Positions 37,652-47,433 of a DNA stretch of 64,000 bases are shown here, in pieces (positions within the stretch are counted from its first letter, which is position 1; each line of letters starts with the position of its first letter). The position numbers were made by a program, and so were the translations under genes. The stretch covers positions 62,001 through 126,000 of the forward strand of contig NZ_LOFH01000005.1 in assembly GCF_001469215.1 (NCBI RefSeq), read 5' to 3'. The notes under the pieces are model-generated. The model was given only the letters and a program-made list of their open reading frames with translations, was not told where the DNA came from and did no database searches. The stretch comes from Pseudoalteromonas sp. H105 (GTDB lineage Bacteria > Pseudomonadota > Gammaproteobacteria > Enterobacterales > Alteromonadaceae).

Positions 37652-38973
37652 AAATCACCCGAACAAACGCATTCGACGAAATGTTCGCCACGCTGCATAT
37701 AATTACTATACATATCAATACTTGCGCATGCTGGCGCCAGTAAAACATAATCACCTGGTGTTGCGAATTGCTTTGCAAGAGTAACGGCCTCTTGCATTGA
37801 GTACGTTAAATGCCCTTTTTCTGTTAACGCAACAAGCGCGCTTGCATCTTTACCAAAACAAATCAGTGCTTTTACTTTATCTTGTAAATAAGGTTTGAGT
37901 GCATCTAAATCAGCGCCTTTGGCATCACCACCAGCAATCACAATTAATTGCTGTGCTTGCTCTGATAAACTATCAATAGCAGCAATGGTGGCCCCGACAT
38001 TTGTTGCCTTTGAATCATTAAAATATTTGACTCCACTTTGTTCAGCAACAAACTGACAACGATGAGCAAGCCCTCTAAATGCTGAAAAAGCGTCAGCAAA
38101 TTGTACCGGTGAAATATCAAATGGCTTCAATAATGCCATAACTGATAACGCATTCAGCTGATTATGACTCCCCACAACACCAAGTGTGCTGACAGGTAAA
38201 ATAGCCTTACCGTGAACAGTAAAGTAAGGCTCACCGTTTAATGTTGATATGCAATAATCCGCGCCAGATAGAGCAAAGCTCACTTGCGGGTTAACATCGG
38301 TATGTGTGGCTGTATCATTGTTGTTAACCACAGCCAATGCTGTATTGGTATAAATGGTTTGTTTAGAATTTATATATGCTTGATAGTCTACATAACGATC
38401 AAGGTGATCTTCTGACACATTAAGCACCGTTGCACTAACTGGTTTTAGACTGCTCGTGGTATCGAGCTGAAAGCTGGAAAGCTCGAGTACAAACACATCA
38501 AAATCACCCGCTAATAAATCCAGCGCGGCTGTGCCAATATTGCCCCCTAACCCGACATTATAACCCGCTGCTTTTAGTACATCATAAGCAAGTGTAACAA
38601 CAGTTGATTTACCATTAGAGCCGGTCACCGCCACTACTGGCTTGTCATTTAAACGCGAAAATAACTCTATATCACCAATCACTTCAACACCCGCTGAAAT
38701 AGCGCCCGCCACTGCAGGTATTGTTAAGCTAAGGCCTGGGCTGATAATAATAATATCGGCTGTAGATAGATTGGCACGGCTTAAATCACCAAAGTGGGTA
38801 TTAAGTTCAGGTGCATTGCTTTGCAACCAATCTATACCAGGAGGTGACTGGCGGCTATCTACTACTGTTGGTGCAATATTATGAGACAATAAAAAACGCA
38901 CAATGCCCAGACCGGTTACACCGAGCCCGAGCACTGTTATGTGTTTAGTTTTTATCTCGCTTAAATACGTCAT
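37648..38973 (-). CDS. murD: UDP-N-acetylmuramoyl-L-alanine--D-glutamate ligase
   Basis: 441 aa Mur ligase adding D-Glu. TVLGLGVTGLGIVRFL (UMA-binding), AVTGSNGKSTVVTL (P-loop), NVSEDHLDRY, HRCQFVAEQSGVKYFNDSKATNVGAT and the C-terminal YVLLAPACASIDMY are conserved. The start abuts the mraY stop without a gap. Confidence 0.97.
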   Translation of the reverse strand: MTYLSEIKTKHITVLGLGVTGLGIVRFLLSHNIAPTVVDSRQSPPGIDWLQSNAPELNTHFGDLSRANLSTADIIIISPGLSLTIPAVAGAISAGVEVIGDIELFSRLNDKPVVAVTGSNGKSTVVTLAYDVLKAAGYNVGLGGNIGTAALDLLAGDFDVFVLELSSFQLDTTSSLKPVSATVLNVSEDHLDRYVDYQAYINSKQTIYTNTALAVVNNNDTATHTDVNPQVSFALSGADYCISTLNGEPYFTVHGKAILPVSTLGVVGSHNQLNALSVMALLKPFDISPVQFADAFSAFRGLAHRCQFVAEQSGVKYFNDSKATNVGATIAAIDSLSEQAQQLIVIAGGDAKGADLDALKPYLQDKVKALICFGKDASALVALTEKGHLTYSMQEAVTLAKQFATPGDYVLLAPACASIDMYSNYMQRGEHFVECVCSGDL

Positions 38974-40056
38974 TTACCTGATCTTTAATGTCACTAAGCC
39001 TGCTAATACAAGCACGATCGAAATAATCCAAAAACGCACTATAACCCGTGGTTCTGGCCAACCTTTTAATTCGTAATGATGGTGAATCGGTGCCATTCGA
39101 AATATTCGCTGACCCCTTAATTTATAGGAGCCCACTTGCAAGATAACGGATAAAGCTTCCATCACAAATACCCCGCCCATAATGACCAACACAAGTTCTT
39201 GGCGAACAAGTACAGCAATAATGCCCAATGCGCCACCTAGCGCTAATGACCCCACGTCGCCCATGAAAACTTGTGCCGGGTAAGTGTTGAACCATAAAAA
39301 GCCAAGTCCAGCCCCGACTATTGCAGTGCATACGACAACAAGTTCACTTGCCAACGGCAAATGAGGGATGTGTAAATAAGCTGAGAAATTAACATTACCT
39401 GTTAAATAGGCGATGATAGCCAGTGCAGCCGCCACCAAAATAGTAGGCACAATCGCTAAGCCATCTAAGCCATCAGTTAAATTCACGGCGTTAGATGTGC
39501 CAACCACAACAAAGTAGGTCATTACAATGTAAAATAAGCCTAACTGCGGTAATACATCTTTAAAAAACGGCACGACAAGTGACGTTTCATTGGCATGGTT
39601 CGCGGTAAAAAATAATGCGCAAGCAACAACCAACGCAATCACTGATTGCCAAAAGTACTTCCATTTAGCAATTAACCCTTTTGGATCTTTGCGGATCACT
39701 TTACGGTAATCATCAACAAAACCAACAATGCCCAATGAGCCAATCACAAACAGCGTAGCCCATACATACTTATTGGCTAAATCAGCCCACAATAATGTGC
39801 TGGTAAAAATAGACGCTAAAATTAACAAGCCCCCCATGGTAGGCGTGCCTTTTTTCGACAAGTGAGATTCAGGCCCGTCATCACGTACAACCTGACCAAT
39901 TTGCATTTTTTGTAAACTACGAATTAATTTCGGGCCAAAATAAAGTGAAATGAGTAACGCCGTTAAAATACCAAATACAGCACGCACTGTTAGGTAAGAA
40001 AACACATTAAATGCACTGTAATATTGGGTTAAATACTCTGCCAACCACACTAACAT
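38974..40056 (-). CDS. mraY: Phospho-N-acetylmuramoyl-pentapeptide-transferase
   Basis: 360 aa, ten-helix membrane enzyme making lipid I from UDP-MurNAc-pentapeptide and undecaprenyl phosphate. [27 protein letters not shown] (DD motif), [14 protein letters not shown] and the [11 protein letters not shown] motif near the C-terminus are complete. ATG overlaps the last 7 nt of murF. Confidence 0.98.
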   Translation of the reverse strand: MLVWLAEYLTQYYSAFNVFSYLTVRAVFGILTALLISLYFGPKLIRSLQKMQIGQVVRDDGPESHLSKKGTPTMGGLLILASIFTSTLLWADLANKYVWATLFVIGSLGIVGFVDDYRKVIRKDPKGLIAKWKYFWQSVIALVVACALFFTANHANETSLVVPFFKDVLPQLGLFYIVMTYFVVVGTSNAVNLTDGLDGLAIVPTILVAAALAIIAYLTGNVNFSAYLHIPHLPLASELVVVCTAIVGAGLGFLWFNTYPAQVFMGDVGSLALGGALGIIAVLVRQELVLVIMGGVFVMEALSVILQVGSYKLRGQRIFRMAPIHHHYELKGWPEPRVIVRFWIISIVLVLAGLVTLKIR

Positions 40057-41438
40057 GTTGGTGCTCCATTGCTGCCATTTTGTTGGCTGTTAACTAAATC
40101 TTGTACAAGTAATTCCATTCGTGAACTGCGCGATCCCTTCACGACAATAGTGGTTTTTTCTGACTTTTCAGACAACTGCGTCTCCAATTGCTGTAACAAT
40201 TGGTCTCTGCTAGAGAAGTGGCGATTTGGTTTTTCAAATTCATCACTGGCGTACTTACTAAGTACACCTAGCGTATAGAGCTCATCAATGCCTTTTTGTT
40301 TTGCATATTCGCCTACTTGTTGATGATACATACGAGCTTGTTCACCCAGCTCCCCCATATCACCAAAAGCCAAAACTCGTTGGCCTTCAATATCACTCAG
40401 TAAGTCAATTGCTGCCTTTACAGACTGCACATTCGCGTTGTAGGTATCATCGATGACAGTTAGCTTGTCGCTCACTTTAATTATATTTACCCGCCCTTTT
40501 ACTTCACCCATATTGGCAAGTGCATGCGCTGCATTTTTAAGGCTAACACCAAACTCAGAAGTCAGAGCTGTTGCAATAAGCGCGTTCATTACATTGTGTC
40601 GTCCAGGTAATGCTAATTTCACTTTTACGCGCTCAGAAGCGGTACAAATATAAAATGATGCGTGAGCTTGATCATCAAGCTGGATGTCCTCAGCCCATAC
40701 ATCAAGTTTCTGCGTGCTAGATAGGCGCTTAATCTTTTCTTTGGGGAGTTTATCTAACCACGATTGGCTAAACTCACTATCACAGTTAACAATCGCAATG
40801 CCGCCAGGTTTTAGGCCATCGTAAATCTCGCCTTTTGCAGTAGCAACGCCTTCAAGCGAGCCAAACCCTTCAATATGAGCTGCCGCCACATTACAGACGA
40901 CAGCCACATCCGGTTTCGTCATTGCTGCGGTATACGCAATTTCACCAATGTGGTTGGCGCCCAGTTCAATGACGGCATACTGATGCTGCGGCTCCAATCT
41001 TAATAATGTTAAAGGCACACCGATATCATTATTAAAATTGCCTTTGGTAGCAAGTACTTCACCGTGACCGCAAAGAATTGCCGCACACATTTCTTTCACC
41101 GTGGTTTTACCTACGCTTCCCGTAATAGCAATCGTCTTAGGCGCAACATTGGCCATTACCGCAGCGCCAATTTGACCAAGCGCTAAACGAGTATCGGAAA
41201 CTAAGAATTGAGGAATATCTACATCCACTTTACGATGTACAATAACCCCAATAGCGCCTTTACTTTTTGCTTGCGCTACAAATTTATGGCCATCAAAGTT
41301 AGGCCCTTGCAGCGCTAAAAATACCTCTCCATCGCACAAAGTACGTGTATCTGTATTTATATTTGTTATCGTTTTATTATCACTTGGGCTTTGCGTTGCT
41401 AACACATTAGCAAGCCAATCAAAATCCATAGGGATCAT
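40050..41438 (-). CDS. murF: UDP-N-acetylmuramoyl-tripeptide--D-alanyl-D-alanine ligase
   Basis: 462 aa from ATG at 41438, overlapping the murE stop as ATGA. A longer in-frame start at 41495 lies well inside murE and is not needed. Mur ligase adding D-Ala-D-Ala from Ddl. [32 protein letters not shown] (P-loop), [15 protein letters not shown] and [15 protein letters not shown] are landmarks. Confidence 0.97.
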   Translation of the reverse strand: MIPMDFDWLANVLATQSPSDNKTITNINTDTRTLCDGEVFLALQGPNFDGHKFVAQAKSKGAIGVIVHRKVDVDIPQFLVSDTRLALGQIGAAVMANVAPKTIAITGSVGKTTVKEMCAAILCGHGEVLATKGNFNNDIGVPLTLLRLEPQHQYAVIELGANHIGEIAYTAAMTKPDVAVVCNVAAAHIEGFGSLEGVATAKGEIYDGLKPGGIAIVNCDSEFSQSWLDKLPKEKIKRLSSTQKLDVWAEDIQLDDQAHASFYICTASERVKVKLALPGRHNVMNALIATALTSEFGVSLKNAAHALANMGEVKGRVNIIKVSDKLTVIDDTYNANVQSVKAAIDLLSDIEGQRVLAFGDMGELGEQARMYHQQVGEYAKQKGIDELYTLGVLSKYASDEFEKPNRHFSSRDQLLQQLETQLSEKSEKTTIVVKGSRSSRMELLVQDLVNSQQNGSNGAPTC

Positions 41439-42919
41439 AACTGCGATCCTCTTTTTTGTTTTTTTAAGGTGTGTTGTACAAATTTTCGATCGCAAAAATC
41501 TATGCGCTGCGAACCAATAATTTGATAATCTTCATGGCCTTTTCCGGCAATTAAAACAACTTCATTTTCTTTTGCGTTATCAATAGCAAACTCAATTGCA
41601 GCGCCACGATCCGCTTCTAAATGTGCGTGATGCGGATTATATAAGCCCGCTGCAACTTCTGTTATTATTTGCATTGGGTCTTCGCTGCGAGGGTTATCAC
41701 TGGTGATAATCACTTTATCGGCATTTTGCTCTGCTGCGCGTGCCATCATCGGGCGTTTACCTTTATCACGGTCACCACCACATCCAAACACACAACTCAC
41801 GCCACCTGGCACATGCTGTTGTAACGCTTGCAATGCTAATGCAAGCGCATCCGGTGTATGCGCATAATCAACAATACACGTTGGTTGCCCCTGCACACTA
41901 AAAGCCTGCATACGCCCAGCAACTGGTTGTAAACTCGCACAACCTGCCGCCAAAGCTTTAAGCGGGTAGCCTAAACCTAACAAAGTCGCAATGGCTGCCG
42001 CTAAGTTATACAAGTTAAACTCTCCAAAGAGCGGGCATTGTATCGCGACGTCACCCCAACTTGTAGCTAACTGTGCCGAAATACCGGCTTTGTGGTAATT
42101 TACATCGGTAAAATACACAAACTTTGCACCCGCTGGCACCAAACCTTTACGGCCATAACAAACCAAGTTTGCAAAATCATATTGTTCTAACCACTGTTGT
42201 ACTTGGTTGTCATCTTGGTTTACCACGGTTAACTGAGCATCAAAATCTTGCAATAACATTAACTTGGCTTGTGCGTAACTGGCCATGTCTCCATGGTAAT
42301 CGAGGTGATCACGCGAAAGGTTTGTAAATACTGCGGCTTTAAAACGACAGCCTGTGACACGGTGTTGCACTAAACCATGGGATGATACTTCCATTGCAAC
42401 CAAGTGCGTTTGAGCTGCAGCAAGTTCAGACAAAATGCGCTGTAGATCGACGCACGAAGGTGTCGTATTTACAAGAGGTGTAAGTGACTCAGGTTCGCCA
42501 TACCCCAGCGTACCAATGATAGCTGATGGTTTTTCGCAGTAGTGAGCTAAGTGGGCAATCATAGCTGTGGTTGTTGACTTACCATTTGTACCGGTAACGC
42601 CAATTAAATCAAGCTGTTCGCTGGGCGATTGATAAAAGCAACTAGCCAGTACCGGAAGTTTCTTATCTAAATCGGATGTTAAATATAACGGTTCAAAGTC
42701 ACTTTCAAATTCACATAAGCGATCTGCAATAACCGCCACCGCACCATTTTTAATCGCTTGCTCAATAAACTGCCCACCATCAAGCTCATGGCCTTTAATC
42801 GCTACAAATACATCACCTGGTTTTACATCACGACTGTCTAAGCGCAACTCATTCACTATCAAGCTCGTTGCGTCTATTTCAATGTGTTTTAATATTGTAT
42901 GTAAGTCACGCACCATCAT
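41435..42919 (-). CDS. murE: UDP-N-acetylmuramoyl-L-alanyl-D-glutamate--2,6-diaminopimelate ligase
   Basis: 494 aa. LRLDSRDVKPGDVFVAIKG, GVTGTNGKSTTTAMIAHL (P-loop), TNLSRDHLDYHGDM, DYAHTPDALALALQAL and SDNPRSEDPMQI; the DNPR motif marks meso-diaminopimelate specificity, as expected for a Gram-negative wall. Two tandem ATG codons (42919, 42916); the start overlaps ftsI by 14 nt. Confidence 0.97.
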   Translation of the reverse strand: MMVRDLHTILKHIEIDATSLIVNELRLDSRDVKPGDVFVAIKGHELDGGQFIEQAIKNGAVAVIADRLCEFESDFEPLYLTSDLDKKLPVLASCFYQSPSEQLDLIGVTGTNGKSTTTAMIAHLAHYCEKPSAIIGTLGYGEPESLTPLVNTTPSCVDLQRILSELAAAQTHLVAMEVSSHGLVQHRVTGCRFKAAVFTNLSRDHLDYHGDMASYAQAKLMLLQDFDAQLTVVNQDDNQVQQWLEQYDFANLVCYGRKGLVPAGAKFVYFTDVNYHKAGISAQLATSWGDVAIQCPLFGEFNLYNLAAAIATLLGLGYPLKALAAGCASLQPVAGRMQAFSVQGQPTCIVDYAHTPDALALALQALQQHVPGGVSCVFGCGGDRDKGKRPMMARAAEQNADKVIITSDNPRSEDPMQIITEVAAGLYNPHHAHLEADRGAAIEFAIDNAKENEVVLIAGKGHEDYQIIGSQRIDFCDRKFVQHTLKKQKRGSQL

Positions 42920-44723
42920 CGTTGCCCTTCACATAAGCCACCGAACCTTTATCTGGTGCTACGTTTAAAATTCTTAATGAATTGGAAATAATTTCAGCAA
43001 ATGCAGGCCCTGCCGTCGCACCACCATAATAAACATCTCCACCGGGCTCATTGATCAATACAACAACAGCCAAACGCGGATTACTCGCAGGTGCAATACC
43101 GGCAAAATACCCAACATATTCGTCACCATAACCACCTACTGCGGCTTTTTTAGAGGTACCCGTTTTGCCCGCAGCACGATAGCCATCTACTTTAATCCGG
43201 CTCGCAGTGCCTCCATCCTCAAACACGCTTTCCATCATATGTACAACCGCTTCAACGTCTTTTTGTTGAAATACGCGTTCCCCTTCAGGAATAGCCTCTT
43301 GTTTCAATACTGTTAGCGGTCGATTAACACCACCTGCACCTAACATGGCATAAAAGCGTGCCATTTGAGCCGTGCTCACAGCAATATTATAACCAAATGA
43401 TAATGCTGCAATTTCATGATCTGACCAACGACGATTTGGGTAAAATAAACCACTACTTTCACCGACCATCCCCGTTCCAGAATCAATGCCAAAGCCTACT
43501 TTTTGATATAAACCAACAAAATAATCTTTCGGCACGTCTTGGCTCACTTTTGTGACACCCATATTACTTGAGTATTTTAAAATATCTCGTAATGTCATAT
43601 CACCATGATTGCGCGTATCTTGAACTAAACTACCGCCTAATCGCATCCAACCTGGGTAGGTATCAACTGTATCGTCCGGTTGAATTGTGCCGTAGTCTAA
43701 TCCAGCCAAAATGGCCAGAGGCTTAACGGTTGAGCCTGGTTCAAACAAATCGGTAATTGCGCGATTACGACGTTTATGCGGCGCTGCATCGGTTAGATTA
43801 TTAGGATTAAAAGAAGGGCTATTAACCATTGCCAACACTTCACCGGTTTTTACATCAACCACCATTGCAGATCCTGATGTGGCTTTATAAGTCAAAACAG
43901 CTGATTTAACGGCTTTATAAGCAATGGCTTGAATGCGTTGATCAATGCTTAATTGAATATTTTCAGGTTCAACGCGCTCTCGTTCATCAAGCACCTCAAC
44001 CTCACGACCTCGTCCATCTTTACGAATCGTTCGGCGACCTTCTTCACCTGTAAGCGCATTTTCATAAAGCTTTTCAATACCTTCAATACCTTTACCATCG
44101 ATATTTGTAAACCCTAATACATGGGCTGTCACTTCACCTGCGGGGTAATAACGCTTGGATTCATCAAGTAAATGAATTCCCGGCAAACGCAAGTCACCAA
44201 TATAATTGGCGACAGCCGGCGTTACTTGGCGTTTAAGGTATACAAAACGTCGACTTGCATCATCGCGTAAACGGCCGTTTATTTTTTTCGGATCAAGACG
44301 TAATACGTCGGCAAGTTCTCGCCAACGTAAATCGTTCTTGTAGTAAAGTGCGACACGTTGATTAAGAAGGGCTTTATTTTCGCTTAATGCCTTTTGATCC
44401 TCGCCATTTTTACGCGCTTGTCTAAGTACTTTTGCAACTAATGATTTATGAAGGGCTTTTGGATCGGCGTACACACTAACCACAGGCACACTGACAGCGA
44501 GCTCTTTGCCATGACGGTCAAAAATCATTCCCCGTTGAACATGCAGCTTTTCAACTCTCACTGTGCGCTTATTACTTTCAGAACGTGCTTTATCAGGCTC
44601 AATAACTTGTAAGTAAGCTGCACGAGATACCAAAGTCACAAAAGCAAGCAGCACAACAGCGCACACCAGCATAAAACGCCATGTGATCAAACTATTAACT
44701 GGTTTTTTTGCTCTGCTTCTCAT
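42906..44723 (-). CDS. ftsI: Septal peptidoglycan transpeptidase FtsI (PBP3)
   Basis: 605 aa class B penicillin-binding protein. Short cytoplasmic tail, one membrane anchor (about 15-37), pedestal domain (RGMIFDRHGKELAVS) and transpeptidase domain with SxxK in EPGSTVKPLAIL, SxN in KYSSNMGVT and KTGT in AAGKTGTSKKA. The partner of FtsW at the septum. ATG overlaps the ftsL stop (44720-44723). Confidence 0.98.
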   Translation of the reverse strand: MRSRAKKPVNSLITWRFMLVCAVVLLAFVTLVSRAAYLQVIEPDKARSESNKRTVRVEKLHVQRGMIFDRHGKELAVSVPVVSVYADPKALHKSLVAKVLRQARKNGEDQKALSENKALLNQRVALYYKNDLRWRELADVLRLDPKKINGRLRDDASRRFVYLKRQVTPAVANYIGDLRLPGIHLLDESKRYYPAGEVTAHVLGFTNIDGKGIEGIEKLYENALTGEEGRRTIRKDGRGREVEVLDERERVEPENIQLSIDQRIQAIAYKAVKSAVLTYKATSGSAMVVDVKTGEVLAMVNSPSFNPNNLTDAAPHKRRNRAITDLFEPGSTVKPLAILAGLDYGTIQPDDTVDTYPGWMRLGGSLVQDTRNHGDMTLRDILKYSSNMGVTKVSQDVPKDYFVGLYQKVGFGIDSGTGMVGESSGLFYPNRRWSDHEIAALSFGYNIAVSTAQMARFYAMLGAGGVNRPLTVLKQEAIPEGERVFQQKDVEAVVHMMESVFEDGGTASRIKVDGYRAAGKTGTSKKAAVGGYGDEYVGYFAGIAPASNPRLAVVVLINEPGGDVYYGGATAGPAFAEIISNSLRILNVAPDKGSVAYVKGNDDGA

Positions 44724-45046
44724 GGCAGTGTTATCACCTGTTCATCTTGGCTAGTTGGCCGCTTCATTTTGAGCTGCATAGTTGCTATTTCTTCAATCCG
44801 CGCATGCTGCGAATAAAACTCTTCTTCTACAAGCAAGTAGCGCCATTCAAGGTCAAGTTCATCACGCTCTTGTAACAGCTCATCCTGCTCTATCAATTCT
44901 TGACGTGCAAGATGTGTAATTTGAACCACACTCAAACTAGATGCGAATATCACAACCAACAAGGCCGAGGTTAGCTTATTTGCTCCTAGGCCTTTTAAAA
45001 TCTCTAAAAATAAGTTGGGTTGGCGATGATTCGCTTTTGGTTTCAT
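44720..45046 (-). CDS. ftsL: Cell division protein FtsL
   Basis: 108 aa bitopic protein with a membrane helix (about 24-42, [19 protein letters not shown]) and a periplasmic leucine-zipper-like coiled coil ([21 protein letters not shown]). It joins FtsQ and FtsB. Identification rests on length, topology and place between rsmH and ftsI. ATGA overlap with rsmH (45043-45046). Confidence 0.95.
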   Translation of the reverse strand: MKPKANHRQPNLFLEILKGLGANKLTSALLVVIFASSLSVVQITHLARQELIEQDELLQERDELDLEWRYLLVEEEFYSQHARIEEIATMQLKMKRPTSQDEQVITLP

Positions 45047-45981
45047 CCCAACCTCTGTGCAATCCTAAGTACTGAACTTCGTGAACGCGGATTACGCTCA
45101 ACCTCATCTTTACTTGGCTTGATAGCTTTACCCACTGCTTTTAACGTCAGATTTTTATTTATTTGTGCATCTGTTAAAGGCAGACCTCTGGGTAATGCTG
45201 CTCCCTTACTCTGTTTTTTAATAAACTGTTTAACAATACGATCTTCTAGTGAATGGAACGAAATAACGACTAAGCGACCACCGGGCTTTAGCACATCAAT
45301 AGACGCTTGTAACGCCGTTTGAATTTCTTCTAATTCACTGTTGATATAAATACGAATCGCTTGGAATGTACGTGTAGCTGGATGTTTAAACTTATCCTTG
45401 ACTGGTACGGCTTCATCAACTAAATCAGCAAGTTGTTTCGTCGTTGTAATGGGAGTGTACTCACGCACTTCAAGCACTTTGTGCGCAATACGACGGCCAA
45501 ATTTTTCTTCGCCATACGTTTTTATAACATGGGTAATATCTTCAAGTTCAGCTTCAGCCAACCACTGTGCAGCGCTGCGACCACTGGTTGGATCCATGCG
45601 CATATCCAATGGGCCATCTTTCATAAAACTAAAACCACGATCCGCATCATCAAGCTGTGGTGATGACACCCCAATATCTAATAAAATGCCATCCACTTTA
45701 CCCAACAGATCGTTTTCCTTAGCCACTTCGTATATATTAGAGAAGCGAGTGTGGGCAATAGCAAATCGACTATCATTAGCAAATTTTTCAGCTGCTTTAA
45801 TTGCTTGTGGATCTTGGTCAATTGCCTGTAAACGGCCAGCCTCATTTAATCGCGCAAGTATTTGCCCTGAATGTCCGCCGCGACCAAACGTACCATCCAT
45901 GTAGATGCCATCTGGCTGTATTGCAAGGGCATCGATGGTTTCATCCATAAGCACGGAAATGTGTTCAAATTGCGCTGTCAT
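45043..45981 (-). CDS. rsmH: 16S rRNA (cytosine(1402)-N4)-methyltransferase
   Basis: 312 aa (formerly MraW). [33 protein letters not shown] (SAM-binding), [22 protein letters not shown] and [13 protein letters not shown] are signature blocks. It N4-methylates C1402 in the decoding centre; RsmI, encoded at 56606-57463, adds the 2'-O-methyl to the same base. Starts 30 nt after mraZ. Confidence 0.97.
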   Translation of the reverse strand: MTAQFEHISVLMDETIDALAIQPDGIYMDGTFGRGGHSGQILARLNEAGRLQAIDQDPQAIKAAEKFANDSRFAIAHTRFSNIYEVAKENDLLGKVDGILLDIGVSSPQLDDADRGFSFMKDGPLDMRMDPTSGRSAAQWLAEAELEDITHVIKTYGEEKFGRRIAHKVLEVREYTPITTTKQLADLVDEAVPVKDKFKHPATRTFQAIRIYINSELEEIQTALQASIDVLKPGGRLVVISFHSLEDRIVKQFIKKQSKGAALPRGLPLTDAQINKNLTLKAVGKAIKPSKDEVERNPRSRSSVLRIAQRLG

Positions 45982-46011
45982 TAGTTTTAAACTGCCTTTT
46001 TTATTAGCCGA

Positions 46012-46470
46012 TCAAAGTGAGAAGTTATCTAGATCTGGGCTAGACTCAAAATCACCGAGCCTTTCAATCTCGGTATCCTGCTGCATTTGTTCATGCCAAC
46101 GTTCTTCATCCCAGATCTCAAATTTATTCATCAATCCGACCAACATGATCTTTTTGCCTAAATCTGCGTGAGCACGTAGAGACGGTGCAAGCAAGATTCG
46201 ACCATTTTTGTCGAGTTGATATTCTGTTGCATTTCCTAATAACATGCGTTGCATACGCCTAGCTCGTGGATTCATATTTGATATTTTCGCAAGGCGCTCT
46301 TCAATATCTTGCCACTGAGCTAGCGGGTACAACCATAAACAAGGTTCATTCAATGCAATAGTGCAGATCACAGTACCCATATTTTCAGACAGCAGATCGT
46401 TCCGGTACTTGGTTGGTACCGCAAAGCGTCCTTTGTCATCCATACTGAGCGAGCTCGCACCACGAAACAT
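46012..46470 (-). CDS. mraZ: Transcriptional regulator MraZ
   Basis: 152 aa. Two SpoVT/AbrB-like repeats, each with a DxxGR core: SMDDKGRFAVPTKYR (about 9-23) and LDKNGRILLAPSLR (about 86-99). MraZ forms ring oligomers and binds TGGGN-type repeats in its own leader, regulating the dcw operon in E. coli. First gene of the cluster; matching boxes lie just upstream at 46518-46552. Confidence 0.97.
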   Translation of the reverse strand: MFRGASSLSMDDKGRFAVPTKYRNDLLSENMGTVICTIALNEPCLWLYPLAQWQDIEERLAKISNMNPRARRMQRMLLGNATEYQLDKNGRILLAPSLRAHADLGKKIMLVGLMNKFEIWDEERWHEQMQQDTEIERLGDFESSPDLDNFSL

Positions 46471-46517
46471 AGAAACCTATTGTAAATTTTGTTGTTAACG
46501 GGCTTTTATTAGTTTTT

Positions 46518-46552
46518 ATCCAATTAGATCCACTAAAAACCACTTTTTACCA
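46518..46552 (-). promoter_or_regulatory. Probable MraZ operator: four TGG boxes at 10-bp spacing
   Basis: On the minus strand TGGTA, TGGTT, TGGAT and TGGAT are spaced exactly 10 bp apart (CCA at 46550, 46540, 46530, 46520). They lie between the predicted -10 and mraZ, where MraZ boxes lie in E. coli. The fourth letter is T/A rather than G. Confidence 0.65.
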
Positions 46553-46561
46553 CAGTACTCC

Positions 46562-46591
46562 AGTTTAGGGCTTGACAAGCTATATTGTCAA
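46562..46591 (-). promoter_or_regulatory. Predicted dcw (mraZ) promoter with an inverted repeat over the -35
   Basis: Minus strand TTGACA (46591-46586), 18-nt spacer, TAAACT (46567-46562). The -35 is part of an 8-bp perfect inverted repeat CTTGACAA/TTGTCAAG (46571-46578, 46585-46592), a possible operator. Confidence 0.55.
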
Positions 46592-46662
46592 GTCGACAAA
46601 ACGCCTTAATTGACTGTACAAGCCAGAAAAAATAAGGCTTCGCACAAAGCTACTGAATTACG

Positions 46663-46677
46663 TGGGAAAAAGTGGAA
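46663..46677 (+). promoter_or_regulatory. Second MraZ-like box pair, opposite orientation
   Basis: Plus strand TGGGA-AAAAG-TGGAA, TGG at 46663 and 46673. The first box fits the E. coli TGGGN consensus better than those in the mraZ leader. It lies about 110 bp upstream of the first set and faces away. Confidence 0.4.
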
Positions 46678-46966
46678 AGCACTAAAAAAAATATTTTCTA
46701 TACTGATCACGTTATATTTGCTTCAGCGACGGGTCACTGAATGAACGATGAATAATTACAAATAATCAACCTCGTTAACGTACCCATTTTGGCTAGTGTA
46801 AAATTGACTTCAACTCGCTGTAATTTTTACTGTTCAATGCCAACCACTTAAGTACCTTGAATGATTCATTAAAATTAACACATTGAATATATTAGCTTTT
46901 ATTTTTTACTATAAAGCCTGTCTCTATTTGGTTGAATTTCTCTCAATTGTTTAAGCAAAACATATT
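46678..46966. other. Intergenic region with no recognisable gene
   Basis: AT-rich stretch between the dcw promoter region and the split DUF883-like gene. I see no gene, terminator or repeat. Confidence 0.5.
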
Positions 46967-47220
46967 ATGGCTACAACAGCCGCCAACTCAAAAACATCAG
47001 CAAACAGTAACGTAAATCCACATGCTTCATTAAACGATGCATCACTAACAAAAAAGCGACGTCAGCTAGACTCTCTAAAAAAAGCAGCCAGTTAAACGTG
47101 GAAAAGCATGTGCAATACCGTGGTAGAGCACATCAGTTGGCATTTAAAAATTCGCTTGAAACAGCAGGTATTGGATTGACCGCGGGCATAATAGTGATAG
47201 CGCTTTTTAACCATAAATAA
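46967..47220 (+). pseudogene. Split DUF883-like (ElaB/YqjD-type) small membrane protein gene; frameshift at an A7 run
   Basis: ATG at 46967 opens 42 codons ending at TAA (47093-47095). Shifting -1 at the seven A residues (47077-47083) continues in frame to 47220, for an 84-residue product. The first part is polar (TKKRRQLDSLKK); the second has a His/Arg-rich helix and a C-terminal hydrophobic Gly-rich segment (ETAGIGLTAGIIVIALFNHK), as in DUF883 ribosome-associated inner-membrane proteins such as YqjD and ElaB. yqjG lies nearby, and in E. coli yqjD and yqjG are neighbours. A real decay, a sequence error or programmed frameshifting (A AAA AAA) are all possible. Confidence 0.5.
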
Positions 47221-47433
47221 GTTTTAGTATGCGTATTTCCAACACGCTAAAGAAACAAAGCAACGTGCCAAAATGTCAGGCTACTCACAGTAAATTTAAG
47301 CAGCTCAGTAAGTTTACATGGCTTTTAAGGGGGGTTAATATGATCCGCATCATTTAAGTGTACACTTTAGCTTCTCATTTTTAGTTATTTTAATTAACGT
47401 ACAGCTATTAGAGTATGCATGAGAATATAAAAA

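Noticed and set aside
45398-45904. Plus-strand 168-codon open frame opposite rsmH
   Set aside because: Antisense shadow of a conserved gene; no family features.
46967-47095. 42-codon zero-frame product taken as a complete small gene
   Set aside because: The second frame carries the membrane segment expected for the family; the short form alone has no recognisable feature.
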